From: Gammaproteobacteria bacterium
Lineage (GTDB): Bacteria; Pseudomonadota; Gammaproteobacteria; HK1
Reading direction: 5' to 3'
Length of the DNA stretch: 64,000 nucleotides
NCBI GenBank assembly: GCA_022824305.1
Contig: JAJEAD010000020.1
Coordinates: 62,001-126,000 of the forward strand
Part shown: in pieces, positions 56,184 to 64,000 of the stretch
Numbering within the stretch: position 1 is the first letter of the stretch
How the letters are laid out: each line of letters begins with the position of its first letter
Made by a program: the position numbers and the translations under genes
Notes under the pieces: generated by a model
Databases searched by the model: none
What the model was told of the DNA's origin: nothing
Seen by the model: only the letters and a program-made list of their open reading frames with translations

Positions 56184-56416
56184 AAGAGATTCAGATTTCG
56201 AAGTTCAAGGCGACCTGCCTGGCCGTTCTCCACCGGGTGCGCAAGACGCGCAACCCGGTGCTGGTGACCCGCTTCGGCGAGCCGATTGCCCAGGTGTTGC
56301 CTCCGCCGCCGAGTCCGGAGGGCGAGTGGCTGGGTGCGATGAAGAAGCATGGCGAGATCCGTGCCGACCTCGTTGCTCCCGTGGCGGACCCGTCGGAGTG
56401 GGAAGCCCTCCGGTAG
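56180..56416 (+). CDS. Phd/YefM-family antitoxin
   Basis: A protein of 78 residues: MEEIQISKFKATCLAVLHRV, then NPVLVTRFGEPIAQVLPPP, which is the Phd fold, and an acidic tail. It should neutralise the PIN toxin encoded next and bind the inverted repeat at its own start. An upstream ATG at 56162 would place the N-terminus inside the operator, so I prefer 56180. The stop touches the toxin ATG directly. Confidence 0.85.
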   Translation: MEEIQISKFKATCLAVLHRVRKTRNPVLVTRFGEPIAQVLPPPPSPEGEWLGAMKKHGEIRADLVAPVADPSEWEALR

Positions 56417-56812
56417 ATGGGGCTGCTGCTCGATACGCACATCTGGCTGTGGAGCCTCCTCGACCCGGAGCGACTCGGCGACTCCACGAGGCAGGCCCTT
56501 CGGTCCCGGGACAATGAGCTCCGGCTCTCCCCCGTCAGCGTGTGGGAAGCCCTGCTTCTCTCCGAGCGCGGCCGGGTGGAGCTCAACCCCGATCCCCACC
56601 GCTGGATCCGCAAGGCGCTGTCGATCGCCCCAATCGTGGAGGCTCCGCTCACCGTCGACGTGGCGCTCGCCAGCCGCGGCGTCGACGTCGAGCACCAGGA
56701 TCCCGCAGATCGCTTCATAGTGGCCACGGCCGCGGTGCACGGCCTGACGCTGGTGACGGCGGACGCGCGCTTGCTGCGCTGCCGGGGCATCGAGGTGCTG
56801 CCGAACCACTGA
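56417..56812 (+). CDS. PIN-domain ribonuclease toxin (VapC-like)
   Basis: A protein of 131 residues with the PIN acidic centre: D6 (LLLDTHIWLWSL), E44 (SVWEALLL), D98 (DPADRFIVATA) and D116 (TADARLL). It is an Mg-dependent RNase held inactive by the upstream antitoxin. The 3' end is overlapped on the other strand by the tail of the broken DUF222 gene. Confidence 0.9.
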   Translation: MGLLLDTHIWLWSLLDPERLGDSTRQALRSRDNELRLSPVSVWEALLLSERGRVELNPDPHRWIRKALSIAPIVEAPLTVDVALASRGVDVEHQDPADRFIVATAAVHGLTLVTADARLLRCRGIEVLPNH

Positions 56813-57241
56813 GACGCGCAACGGCGCGCATCGCGTGACGTGGGGAAGCCGGCACCCACCGCACACCGCCAACCCCGCCGCGCCGGACGGTGCCCCCTAT
56901 CCCAGCGGGAAGTGGCAGCGTGCGCTGTGGGTGGGGGCGAGCGCGCTCTCGCGCGGCGCGGCGCCGGCCCACGCTGAGCGGCTCGCCCATCGAGCCGTCG
57001 ACGGTGGAGACGACAGCGCCGTCGCAGCAGAGCCGTCGGACGGTCTCTGCCGCCAGAGTGCCGTGGTGCTCAATCTCGCATCGGCCCGCCTCGCCTCGGG
57101 CGAGCACATTGGAATCCACGTGCACAACCACCTCGTGTCGGTGGGGGCTGAGCGCCGGACCCTCCCCATTCTCGAAGAGCCGATCGGCCATCCACGCCAG
57201 GGCATCGGCTCTGCGCACAGTGTGCGAGAGCCTCTCCGCAT

Positions 57242-57259
57242 ACGTCTCACGTGGGACGT
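57242..57259. repeat. CACGTG near-palindrome 1 in the DUF222 gene
   Basis: ACGTCTCACGTGGGACGT, one mismatched pair, encoding DVPRET on the minus strand. The core CACGTG with flanking arms is reminiscent of ParB-binding parS sites (TGTTTCACGTGAAACA), but the arms differ. Confidence 0.45.
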
Positions 57260-57344
57260 CCGGGGAGATGCCCTCCTCGGACGCGGATGGCGGATTTCCG
57301 GCCGGGGGATGCGGAGTGCGTTCGCTCGCGGTCGCCCCCGACCG

Positions 57345-57366
57345 GGACGTCCCACGTGGGACGTCC
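57345..57366. repeat. perfect 22-bp CACGTG palindrome in the DUF222 gene
   Basis: GGACGTCCCACGTGGGACGTCC is its own reverse complement and encodes DVPRGTS on the minus strand. It lies about 85 bp from a related copy. A perfect 22-mer inside a coding frame is unlikely by chance, and its parS-like core suggests a DNA-binding target. Confidence 0.6.
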
Positions 57367-58032
57367 GAAGGCGCGCCCTCGTCGCACCACTGCGAGGCGG
57401 GCTGCTCGGATGCGTGCGCCTCCATCGCCGCATCGAGCGCGCTCAGGATGCGCGCACCGGTCTCGGGGGGGAATCGCCCGTAGAGCACTAGGGTGCCATC
57501 GTCGTCGTACCAGTACGTCAGAGAGCGCTCCCGGTGCTGGATATCGGCGTGCTCCGTCTCCTCCGCGCGCTTGGCCCGGCGGTACGAGCGCACGAACTTC
57601 TCCACGTGCTGCGCGGTGCCGTAGCGGCCGATTTCCAAGAGCTCGGGCTCGTTCTTCGCGCTTGCGATCCGGGTCAGCGCCCGAAGCTTGGAGTATCCCA
57701 GCTCGCCGCGGGCCGCGGCCGCCGAGAGCAGCGGCAGCTCTTCGAGCGCCCGGGCGACCCGCACCTTCTCGCGGGCGGTGTGGGCGTCGATGCCACAGGC
57801 CCAGCCCAGCCAGTGCGCGCAAGTGAGCGCACCCTGCTCCGCCCACACCGCCCGGCGATCGAGCTCCGCGATCAGGGTGAGAAGCCGATACGTCGCCGCA
57901 TGGATGTGGGCGGCGAGAGTAGCCACCGCGGCGGCAAGCTCATCGTTGCTCAGGTGGGCGAGATCATCGGAAGGGGCGGTGGCGTCCGGTCCCTCCGCTA
58001 CTCCGAGTGGACTCTGTTCCTGTCCCTGACCA

Positions 58033-58539
58033 CTATTGAACGGTCCACGGCAAATCGTGGCGCTCTGCTCCCCGGTCCAGAATGAGTGGATGAGCGTCGA
58101 CGGCCTTCACCTTCTTACGCAACCTCAACATTAGGTTCGCGACATCGAAAGGCTTTGGTCGCAGTCGCGACCTTATGTTCGGCTGTTCAAGATGGAGCGC
58201 CACTCGCCATCTGCGCTTATGCAACGCTCGTCTTGCCAGTGCCTGTTCGTCATGGTCATTCGCGTTGGCGCTCGCCGCCGCCAGGCCCGCCAGAGTGTCG
58301 CGTACCTTGGCTACCACATCATCCTCGATGTCCGTCGGGTTTGTTCTTTGACATTGCCGATGGTCCTTGACTTCAATGAGCCATGCAGCCACGTCCGAAA
58401 CACACACGATGTCGACTGCCTTCGAGCCCCTTGCGATGGACTGAAACTGATTGCGGTAGAACGACCAATCATCGTACTTACCGACCTCGCAGTGCTCTGA
58501 AAAGGTGAACTTGAGATCGCCTTCGTGGATCTCGGTCAC
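58033..58539 (-). CDS. small PD-(D/E)XK-like nuclease partner
   Basis: A protein of 168 residues. D43 in AVDIVCVSD and E56/K58 in WLIEVKDHRQ give the D...ExK signature of PD-(D/E)XK nucleases. I do not know a named family for it. It starts within the stop of the ATPase gene (ATGA overlap), so the two are made together. Base composition is visibly lower in GC than the surroundings, suggesting transfer. The last residues overlap nothing. Confidence 0.55.
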   Translation of the reverse strand: MTEIHEGDLKFTFSEHCEVGKYDDWSFYRNQFQSIARGSKAVDIVCVSDVAAWLIEVKDHRQCQRTNPTDIEDDVVAKVRDTLAGLAAASANANDHDEQALARRALHKRRWRVALHLEQPNIRSRLRPKPFDVANLMLRLRKKVKAVDAHPLILDRGAERHDLPWTVQ

Positions 58540-59585
58540 CGTATGAACTCCTCGACAAAGCGCTCGGACTGCGCCAGGTCCTCGTCCAGCAGCACAAGGG
58601 GATTTATTCCGGCTACATCATCGGCCTGCGAGATTTCCACCCCTTCGTCTCCTCGACACAGACCGAAGTAGCGCTGCTCGACCCCTTCGAATTCGCCCTC
58701 AAGGAGAATCTCCAGCTCCCTCAAGAGAAAGAGGCTGTGGGTGGCTACGAATACCTGAACGCCTGCCTTGCATATCGCGAGAACTGCTCTGGCGACTTCT
58801 CGGATCAGCCTCGGGTTGAGGTTGGACTCCGGCTCATCCCAGAACAGGCAGTCCTTGTCCAGCAGAGATCCGGTCGATATGAGCCGGGCAAGCATGGCGA
58901 CTTTCCGCAAGCCTTCAGCGACCAAGGGCATCTCCATTGGACCGGCGTTGGTTAGAGCCAAATAGAACCGGCCATTGCGCTCGAGAACTACGCGCCCGCC
59001 GAGTTGACATTCCAGCGGCGCCAGAAGAGACGCGACATCGGACGCTCTGGGCCCACGCAGCGCCGGCGCACCGAGCAGTAGGCAGGTGTCCCTCCACGTT
59101 TCATCGAATTCCACGTGGTGAGCGTCGTACAGCGGCACGAATCCTGGATAGATGGTCAGCAACTCGTGGGTGGGGAGATACACCGGTGCCCGGCGACGCC
59201 AGTGTGTAGGGTGATGATCAATGGAGACCTCTGATCGGTTGGGCGTTGCGAAGCTGAATCCGAAGGACGTTCCGGATTCGCTGAACATGAGCTTCACTTC
59301 GCATCGGCTGCGCCCCCGTCGGCGCAGCGCCAGGCGACCGAGACGCTCGGGGCGGAACACGTTGACGAGCTTCTCGGCGAGCCGTGTCTCCAGAACTTTC
59401 TTGGTGGGCCGGCCACTGCGCTTCCTGCCCTCCTCGGCGCTCATCGCCATCGCGGCGTAGGGCAACTTGAGGAGGTGCGTCTTGCCCATTCCGTTCTCGC
59501 CGGCAATGACGTTGAGGTGCTTGGAGAATTCGAGTCGAGCTTGCGGAAAGGCCGTGAAGTTCTTGAGCTTCATCCACTTGAGCAC
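58536..59585 (-). CDS. AAA (ABC/SMC-like) ATPase of a two-gene module
   Basis: A protein of 349 residues: Walker A GENGMGKT (29-36), a variable middle, Walker B LFWDEPESNLNP (247-258) and an H-loop ATHSLFLLREL (H283). It resembles AAA_21/OLD-like ATPases of defence and repair systems, where nucleotide binding controls a nuclease partner. The GTG at 59585 was chosen for its GGAGG eight bases upstream; an ATG four codons on is possible. The stop overlaps the nuclease start. Confidence 0.8.
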   Translation of the reverse strand: MLKWMKLKNFTAFPQARLEFSKHLNVIAGENGMGKTHLLKLPYAAMAMSAEEGRKRSGRPTKKVLETRLAEKLVNVFRPERLGRLALRRRGRSRCEVKLMFSESGTSFGFSFATPNRSEVSIDHHPTHWRRRAPVYLPTHELLTIYPGFVPLYDAHHVEFDETWRDTCLLLGAPALRGPRASDVASLLAPLECQLGGRVVLERNGRFYLALTNAGPMEMPLVAEGLRKVAMLARLISTGSLLDKDCLFWDEPESNLNPRLIREVARAVLAICKAGVQVFVATHSLFLLRELEILLEGEFEGVEQRYFGLCRGDEGVEISQADDVAGINPLVLLDEDLAQSERFVEEFIR

Positions 59586-59929
59586 TGCGACTTCCTCCTC
59601 GAATTTCCTGTACACGCCATTGTATTTCACGGGCAAGGGAGGCAGCGGAAACGGACAATGTCGCAGGAGCCCTTGCCCACGGCCCCGCGAGCGGCGCATG
59701 GGACCGCCCCCCGCATGCAATGACAAGGACCGCGCAGTCAGGGGCCGGGCATCCACATGTCGACCTATCTCGTCCGGCAAACAGGCACGGGGCATTTGAG
59801 GAAGTGTTGGTGCCGGAGCAACACTCCCCAAGTGGCGGCGGGCATCCGCCCTCGACGCCCGACCGCAGCTCCGCCGTCGCGTGGGACACGATGCACCGCG
59901 CCGCCGGGGAGCGGGAAGATGAGGCGGGC
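59586..59929. other. intergenic, no gene recognised
   Basis: About 340 bp between the ATPase start and the channel stop. I see no family motif, clear promoter or terminator. It may be the boundary between the transferred ATPase-nuclease pair and the resident efflux operon. Confidence 0.45.
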
Positions 59930-60358
59930 TCAGCCCCCGTCCTTCAACAGGCGGCCGAATATTCCCACCAGGAACGCGGTGCTGATCCCGAAGCTCAGCA
60001 GGCCGGTGACCGCTTCCATCGCGCCGAAGATGCGGTAGGCGCTGTCGATGACGACATCGCCGTAGCCGAGCGTGGTGTAGGTGACGAGGGAGAAGTAGAT
60101 GGCGTCGGCCAGCTCCGGCAGCGCGCCGGTCGCGGTGAAGGCCCCCGCCCAGACCCAGACGTGGGCAGTGTGCGCGAGGACGACGGCCGCGAAGCCTCCG
60201 CCCATGAGCTTGGCGATGCGCAGCGCACAGGAGTCGCCGGCGGCGCCGGCGCTCAGCGCCTCGAGCCACTTCGCCGCCCCCACCAGGAGGAGCAGATGGA
60301 GCGCCGAGCAGGCGGCGAGGAGCAGGCTTCCGGCCACGATCTGCATCGTGACGCTCAT
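59930..60358 (-). CDS. two-TM potassium channel family protein
   Basis: A protein of 142 residues with four hydrophobic stretches and the K+ selectivity filter TTLGYGD (95-101) between the last two, as in Ion_trans_2 proteins. There is no cytoplasmic RCK domain, so gating is unknown. The ATG at 60358 was used; a TTG at 60370 would overlap the RND stop (TTGA). Membership in the efflux operon suggests co-expression. Confidence 0.85.
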   Translation of the reverse strand: MSVTMQIVAGSLLLAACSALHLLLLVGAAKWLEALSAGAAGDSCALRIAKLMGGGFAAVVLAHTAHVWVWAGAFTATGALPELADAIYFSLVTYTTLGYGDVVIDSAYRIFGAMEAVTGLLSFGISTAFLVGIFGRLLKDGG

Positions 60359-60366
60359 CGCCCGGG

Positions 60367-63300
60367 TCAACCGGCGGCTTCGGGCCGGGCTTCACGCCCG
60401 CCGGCAGGCCCGGCTTCGGGCACGCCCGCGGGCGCCCTCGGAGGCGCCTCGGACGGCGGCGAGGCCTCGCCTCCCGTGATGCGGAAGAAGAGCGCGTAGA
60501 GCACCGGCACCACGATCAGGGTCAGGAGGGTGGCGAAACCGAGCCCCCAGATGACGACCACCGCCAGGCTCCTGAAGAAGGGGTCCCAGAGGAGCGGGGT
60601 GACCCCGAGCACGGTGGTCAGCGCGGCGAGGCAGACCGGCCGCGCCCGGCTCTGCGCGGCGTCGATCACCGCGTCCACGCGCGTCTTTCCTCCCGCGATC
60701 TGCGCATCGGTCTCGTCGATGAGCACGATCGCGTTCTTGATCATCATGCCGGTCAGGCTGAGCACGGCGAGAATCGCGACGAACTCCATCGGGGTTCCGG
60801 TGACGATGAGCCCGTACACCACCCCGATGAGGGCCAGCGGCACGCTGAGGTAGATGACGAGGGGCTGGCGGACGGCGTCGAAGAGCAGAAACACGACCAG
60901 CACCATCGCGCCGAAGCCGAAGGGCATGGTGGTGGCGAGCCCCGCGTTGGCGTCCCGGGAGCCCCCATGCTCGCCGCGCCACTCGAGACGGTAGCCCACC
61001 GGCAGGTCGATCGACTCGACGCCCGGCCGGATGCGGGCGAATAGCTCGGCGGTGTTGACCCCCGGAGGGGGATCCGCCTGGGCGGTGATCGCGAGCGCCC
61101 GGTCGACGCGTCGCATCCGCGCGTTCTCCAGGACGAGATCGAAGGCGTCGACCACCTGCGAGATGGGGACGTAGCGCCCCGACAGCGGGCTGAACACCGC
61201 CACCTGGCGGACCTGCTCGATGCGGGCGCGATCCTCGGCCACCGGCCGGAAGACGATCCGGCGCAGCTCGTTGCCCTCGCGGAAGATGCCGATAGTGGAT
61301 CCCTCGTAGTGGGAGGCGATGGCCCGGGCGATATCGCCCTGGGACAGGCCGGCGCGGCGCGCGTTGCGCTCGTTGACCCGCGGACGTATCACCTTGACCT
61401 GCTCGCCCCAGTCGTCCTTGATGCTCGTTGCCCCCTGTTGCGCGAAGACCTCCTTCGCCCGCTCCGCCAGTCGGCGGAGAAGCACGGGGTCCGGCCCGCT
61501 GAAGCGGGCTTCGATCAGGCTGCCGCCCCCCGGACCGAGCACGAACTTCCACACCTTGTTGCGGCTGTCGGGGTAGTTCCGCTCCACGTGGCGGGAGATG
61601 CGCGGCAGCAGCACGTCGATCCGCCGGTAGTCGTCCACGTCGACCAGGATCTGTCCGTAGGCGGAGTTCCCGCTCTCCGCGGAGTAGGTCAGGATGAATC
61701 GAAGGTGCCCGCCCCCGACCACCGCGTTCGTGCCGGTCACGCCGTCCAGGCCGCGGATCCAGTCGCCGATCTCGACCACGTCCCGCCGCGTCCGCTCGAT
61801 GTCGGTGCCCTGCGGCAGGAAGTAGTCGACCACGAACTGCGCCCGCGTGGAGGCGGGGAAGAACCCCTGCTTCACGAGGGGAAAGCTCGCCACCGCGGAG
61901 GCGAAGAGCGCCGCGGCAAGGCCGAGGGTCGCTCCGCGACGGCGAATCGCGAGCTCGAGGAGCGCACGGTAGGCGCGCAGGACGCGGGGCGGGCGCTTCG
62001 CCGCCGCCGCCGCGGCCGTCCCGGGGGCGGGCGGGGCGAGGAGCAGGGCGCAGTACCAGGGGGTCAGCCACACCGCGACGAGCCAGCTGAAGAGCAGCGC
62101 GATGGTGATTGTCCAGAACAGGGAGCCGGCGTACTCGCCGGTGTTGTCGGGCGAGAAGCCGATGGCGGAGAAGGCGAGGAAGCCCACCGCCGTGCCCCCC
62201 AGCAGCGGCCACTTCGTCCTCTGCGCCACCGATATCGCCGCCCCGGCCGGGTCCTCCCCCCGCTGGACCCGCACCAGGGTGCCCTCCACGACCACGATCG
62301 CGTTGTCCACCAGCATCCCGAGCGCGATGATGAGCGCGCCGAGGGATATCCGCTGCATGTCGAGGCCGAAGGCGTACATCCCGAACAGGGTGCCGGCCAC
62401 GGTGACGAGCAGGATGCCGCCCATCAGGAGGCCGCTGCGCAGTCCCATGAACACGAGCAGGGTGCCGACGACGATGACGAGGGCCAGCAGCACGTTGCCC
62501 ACGAAGTCCCCGATCGCGGCCCGCACCGAGCCGGACTGATCGGAAATCGGGTGGAGCTCGATGCCGAGGGGGCGCTGGCCGGTGAGATCCGCGAGCCGGG
62601 CCTTCACCGCATCGCCCATCTCGACCACGTTGCCGCCGGTGGTGTTGGAGATGCCGAGCCCGATCGCGGGAGCGCCGCTGCGGTAGAGACGGATCGAAGC
62701 GGGCTCCTCGAGGCCGCGGCGCACGCTCGCGAGGTCCTTCAGGCGGAAGGTGCGCCCGCTCCCCTCGTCGGTGATCACCAGGTCCTCGATGGCTTCGAGG
62801 GTCACCACCGCCGCGGCGGGGCGGATCGCGAGCCTCGTGCTTCCGGCCCGAACGCTGCCCCCGGGAGCGATCAGGTTCTGCCCTTCCAGCACCTGCGCGA
62901 TCCGCTCCGCGCTGAGCCCGAGCTGGACCAGCCGGGCGGGCCGGTACTCGACGTGGATCACCTCTCGCGGCACCCCCACCAGGCGCACCCGGGAGACGCC
63001 GGGCACGAGCACGAGCTGCTTCTGGAGCTCCCTGGCGTAGCGGGCGACCTCCGGCAGGGAGTATCCCTCGCCGATGATGGCGTAGTAGAGCGCGTAGACG
63101 TCGCCGAAGTCGTCGTAGACCACCGGCGCCGATGCGCCCGGCGGCATGCTGCCCACGAGGTCGGAGACCTTGGCCCGCAGGCGGGTGAAGCTCCGCTGCA
63201 ACGCCGCCCGGGTCTTCGTCGTCGCGATCGTGAACTCGACCGTGACCTCGGAGAGACCGGCCGACGAGACCGACTTGACCTCCCCGAGGCCGGGCAACTG

Positions 63301-63516
63301 CTGCACCGCGTTCTCGATCGCGTCGGTGACCTCGTCGGCCACCTCGGCCGCGCTCGCTCCGGGATAGGAGGTGATGATCTGCGCCTGGCGGATGATGAAC
63401 TCGGGGTCCTCGAAGCGCGGGAGCTTCTCGTAGGCGTAGTAGCCGGCGCCCAGGATCAACGCCGTCATCAGCGCGCTGACGACCCGCTTCTCGACCGCGA
63501 ACCTGGCGAGGTTCAC
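60367..63516 (-). CDS. RND-family efflux pump inner-membrane transporter (HAE1-like)
   Basis: A protein of 1049 residues with the two-fold RND layout: TM1, large periplasmic loop, TM2-6, TM7, second loop, TM8-12. Proton-relay residues appear as the aspartate in GMLVDNAIVVVE (the second Asp of AcrB is Asn here, common in many members) and the lysine in MMIKNAIVLIDE. The early SYPGASAAEVADEVTDAIE is typical. It would export drugs or other toxic compounds with the adaptor encoded upstream and an outer-membrane channel not seen in this window. Confidence 0.95.
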   Translation of the reverse strand: MNLARFAVEKRVVSALMTALILGAGYYAYEKLPRFEDPEFIIRQAQIITSYPGASAAEVADEVTDAIENAVQQLPGLGEVKSVSSAGLSEVTVEFTIATTKTRAALQRSFTRLRAKVSDLVGSMPPGASAPVVYDDFGDVYALYYAIIGEGYSLPEVARYARELQKQLVLVPGVSRVRLVGVPREVIHVEYRPARLVQLGLSAERIAQVLEGQNLIAPGGSVRAGSTRLAIRPAAAVVTLEAIEDLVITDEGSGRTFRLKDLASVRRGLEEPASIRLYRSGAPAIGLGISNTTGGNVVEMGDAVKARLADLTGQRPLGIELHPISDQSGSVRAAIGDFVGNVLLALVIVVGTLLVFMGLRSGLLMGGILLVTVAGTLFGMYAFGLDMQRISLGALIIALGMLVDNAIVVVEGTLVRVQRGEDPAGAAISVAQRTKWPLLGGTAVGFLAFSAIGFSPDNTGEYAGSLFWTITIALLFSWLVAVWLTPWYCALLLAPPAPGTAAAAAAKRPPRVLRAYRALLELAIRRRGATLGLAAALFASAVASFPLVKQGFFPASTRAQFVVDYFLPQGTDIERTRRDVVEIGDWIRGLDGVTGTNAVVGGGHLRFILTYSAESGNSAYGQILVDVDDYRRIDVLLPRISRHVERNYPDSRNKVWKFVLGPGGGSLIEARFSGPDPVLLRRLAERAKEVFAQQGATSIKDDWGEQVKVIRPRVNERNARRAGLSQGDIARAIASHYEGSTIGIFREGNELRRIVFRPVAEDRARIEQVRQVAVFSPLSGRYVPISQVVDAFDLVLENARMRRVDRALAITAQADPPPGVNTAELFARIRPGVESIDLPVGYRLEWRGEHGGSRDANAGLATTMPFGFGAMVLVVFLLFDAVRQPLVIYLSVPLALIGVVYGLIVTGTPMEFVAILAVLSLTGMMIKNAIVLIDETDAQIAGGKTRVDAVIDAAQSRARPVCLAALTTVLGVTPLLWDPFFRSLAVVVIWGLGFATLLTLIVVPVLYALFFRITGGEASPPSEAPPRAPAGVPEAGPAGGREARPEAAG

Positions 63517-63520
63517 CGGG

Positions 63521-64000
63521 CTACTCCCCGATGCCCGTCACGGGCCTCACCTCCATCGCGTCGCGCAGCGCCGACACTCCGGCCGTCACCACGACGTCGC
63601 CCGCCTCGAGCCCCTCGAGGACCGCGATGCCCTCGCCGCGGGCTTCGCCGGTCACCACGACACGCCGGGAGACCCGCCCGTCCGCCTCCGAGACCACCCA
63701 GACGAAGGGCGTCCCGTCCGCCTCGGCGGCGAGCGCGGCGAGGGGGATCTCGTGCGCGGCCTCGCTCTCGGGCGCGCCCCGCACCACGACGCTTCCCACC
63801 ATGCCGGGGAGAATGGCCACGTCTCCCGGGACCTCGATCGCCACCCGGCCCCGGTAGGTCTGCGTGGCGGGGTCGGCCTGGGTGGAGAACTCCTCGAGCT
63901 CCGCCGCGAAGCGCTGTCCGGGGAGGCTGTCCAGCACCGCCTCCGCCGACAGGGGCCGGGTCGCGGCGAGCTTCACCACGTCGGGCCCCGGCACGTCGAA
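63521..64000 (-). CDS. RND efflux periplasmic adaptor, 3' part (runs off window)
   Basis: At least 159 C-terminal residues of a membrane-fusion protein. They cover the beta-barrel part (DPATQTYRGRVAIEVPG, ILPGMVGSVVV) and the membrane-proximal domain (VWVVSEADGRVSRRVVVTG, LEGLEAGDVVVTAGVSAL). The start and hairpin/lipoyl domains lie beyond the window edge. It stops 4 bp before the RND gene, so they form one operon. Confidence 0.9.
   Translation of the reverse strand, partial: FDVPGPDVVKLAATRPLSAEAVLDSLPGQRFAAELEEFSTQADPATQTYRGRVAIEVPGDVAILPGMVGSVVVRGAPESEAAHEIPLAALAAEADGTPFVWVVSEADGRVSRRVVVTGEARGEGIAVLEGLEAGDVVVTAGVSALRDAMEVRPVTGIGE

Larger units (their letters stand above)
56715..57926 (-). 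pseudogene. DUF222/HNH protein, HNH part lost by frameshift
   Basis: Residues 1-320 are a good DUF222 domain (AHIHAATYRLLTLIAELDRR, SKLRALTRIASAKNEPELLE, GTLVLYGRFPPETGARILSA, ending GEPLSVGRR). In intact members an HNH nuclease with CRFPGC follows at once. Here the next codons read RARPHPQRTLPLPAG, while RCHFPLG appears in the neighbouring frame and then stops; no HHxxHW nuclease core follows. The frame ends at 56715, over the toxin gene. The linker contains two copies of DVPRGTS/DVPRET, encoded by CACGTG palindromes. The start is a GTG. Confidence 0.7.

Overview
This is a GC-rich chromosomal segment of a proteobacterium. A Gammaproteobacterium is the best guess: the window has a Fur regulator, two 19-bp sites resembling the gammaproteobacterial Fur box (AATGATAATNATTATCATT), an imelysin/FeoA/DUF2325 iron locus and FbpABC. 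The toxin-antitoxin modules, ankyrin protein, carnitine-type CoA genes and many uptake systems would suit a marine or host-associated life, but that is inference. No rRNA, tRNA or CRISPR array was seen.

Layout. 1-2039: gene debris (fragments of bacterioferritin and of a BFD-like ferredoxin), an ankyrin protein and a Phd/ParE-type toxin-antitoxin pair. 2473-14677: iron block on the minus strand (apart from one plus-strand MFS gene): fur, fbpA-fbpB-fbpC, then DUF2325-feoA-imelysin, a deletion-fused di-haem oxidoreductase/second imelysin remnant, and DUF1513. 14835-24344: DHA2 efflux pump, TauD-type dioxygenase, sterol-desaturase-family protein, methyltransferase, crotonase and family III CoA-transferase resembling CaiD/CaiB, AhpD-like protein, peroxiredoxin, and an M24 metalloprotein with DddP-like metal spacing.

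24451-38765: the most striking region. A flavin monooxygenase, a FIST protein and a NitT/TauT-type ABC importer are followed by an arginase-family hydrolase with all metal ligands, a second arginase-family protein that has lost four of its six ligands, and a full nickel urease locus (ureE, ureF, fused ureAB, ureC, ureG, ureD). A MNT/HEPN module and a DUF4396 gene on the other strand split the two hydrolase genes. The simplest reading is import of a guanidino compound, hydrolysis to urea, then urease. However, the UreC here lacks the usual substrate loop, so its substrate may not be plain urea.

38780-47816 (minus strand): a second fused ureAB plus ureC, with no accessory genes of its own, in line with a carbohydrate-type (CUT1) ABC importer and a D-apionate-lactonase-like protein. 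This UreC has the same altered loop and also lacks the flap cysteine. 48102-55962: CmcJ-like oxidoreductase, DszB-like desulfinase, CocE-type hydrolase, family 5 solute-binding protein, class II aldolase-like protein. 56147-59585: Phd/VapC module, a truncated DUF222/HNH gene carrying CACGTG palindromes, and an overlapping AAA ATPase plus PD-(D/E)XK-like nuclease pair that looks like a defence module. 59930-64000: K+ channel, RND pump and the 3' part of its adaptor gene, which runs off the window.

A recurring detail is that three ABC operons carry a strong inverted repeat just after the solute-binding-protein gene.
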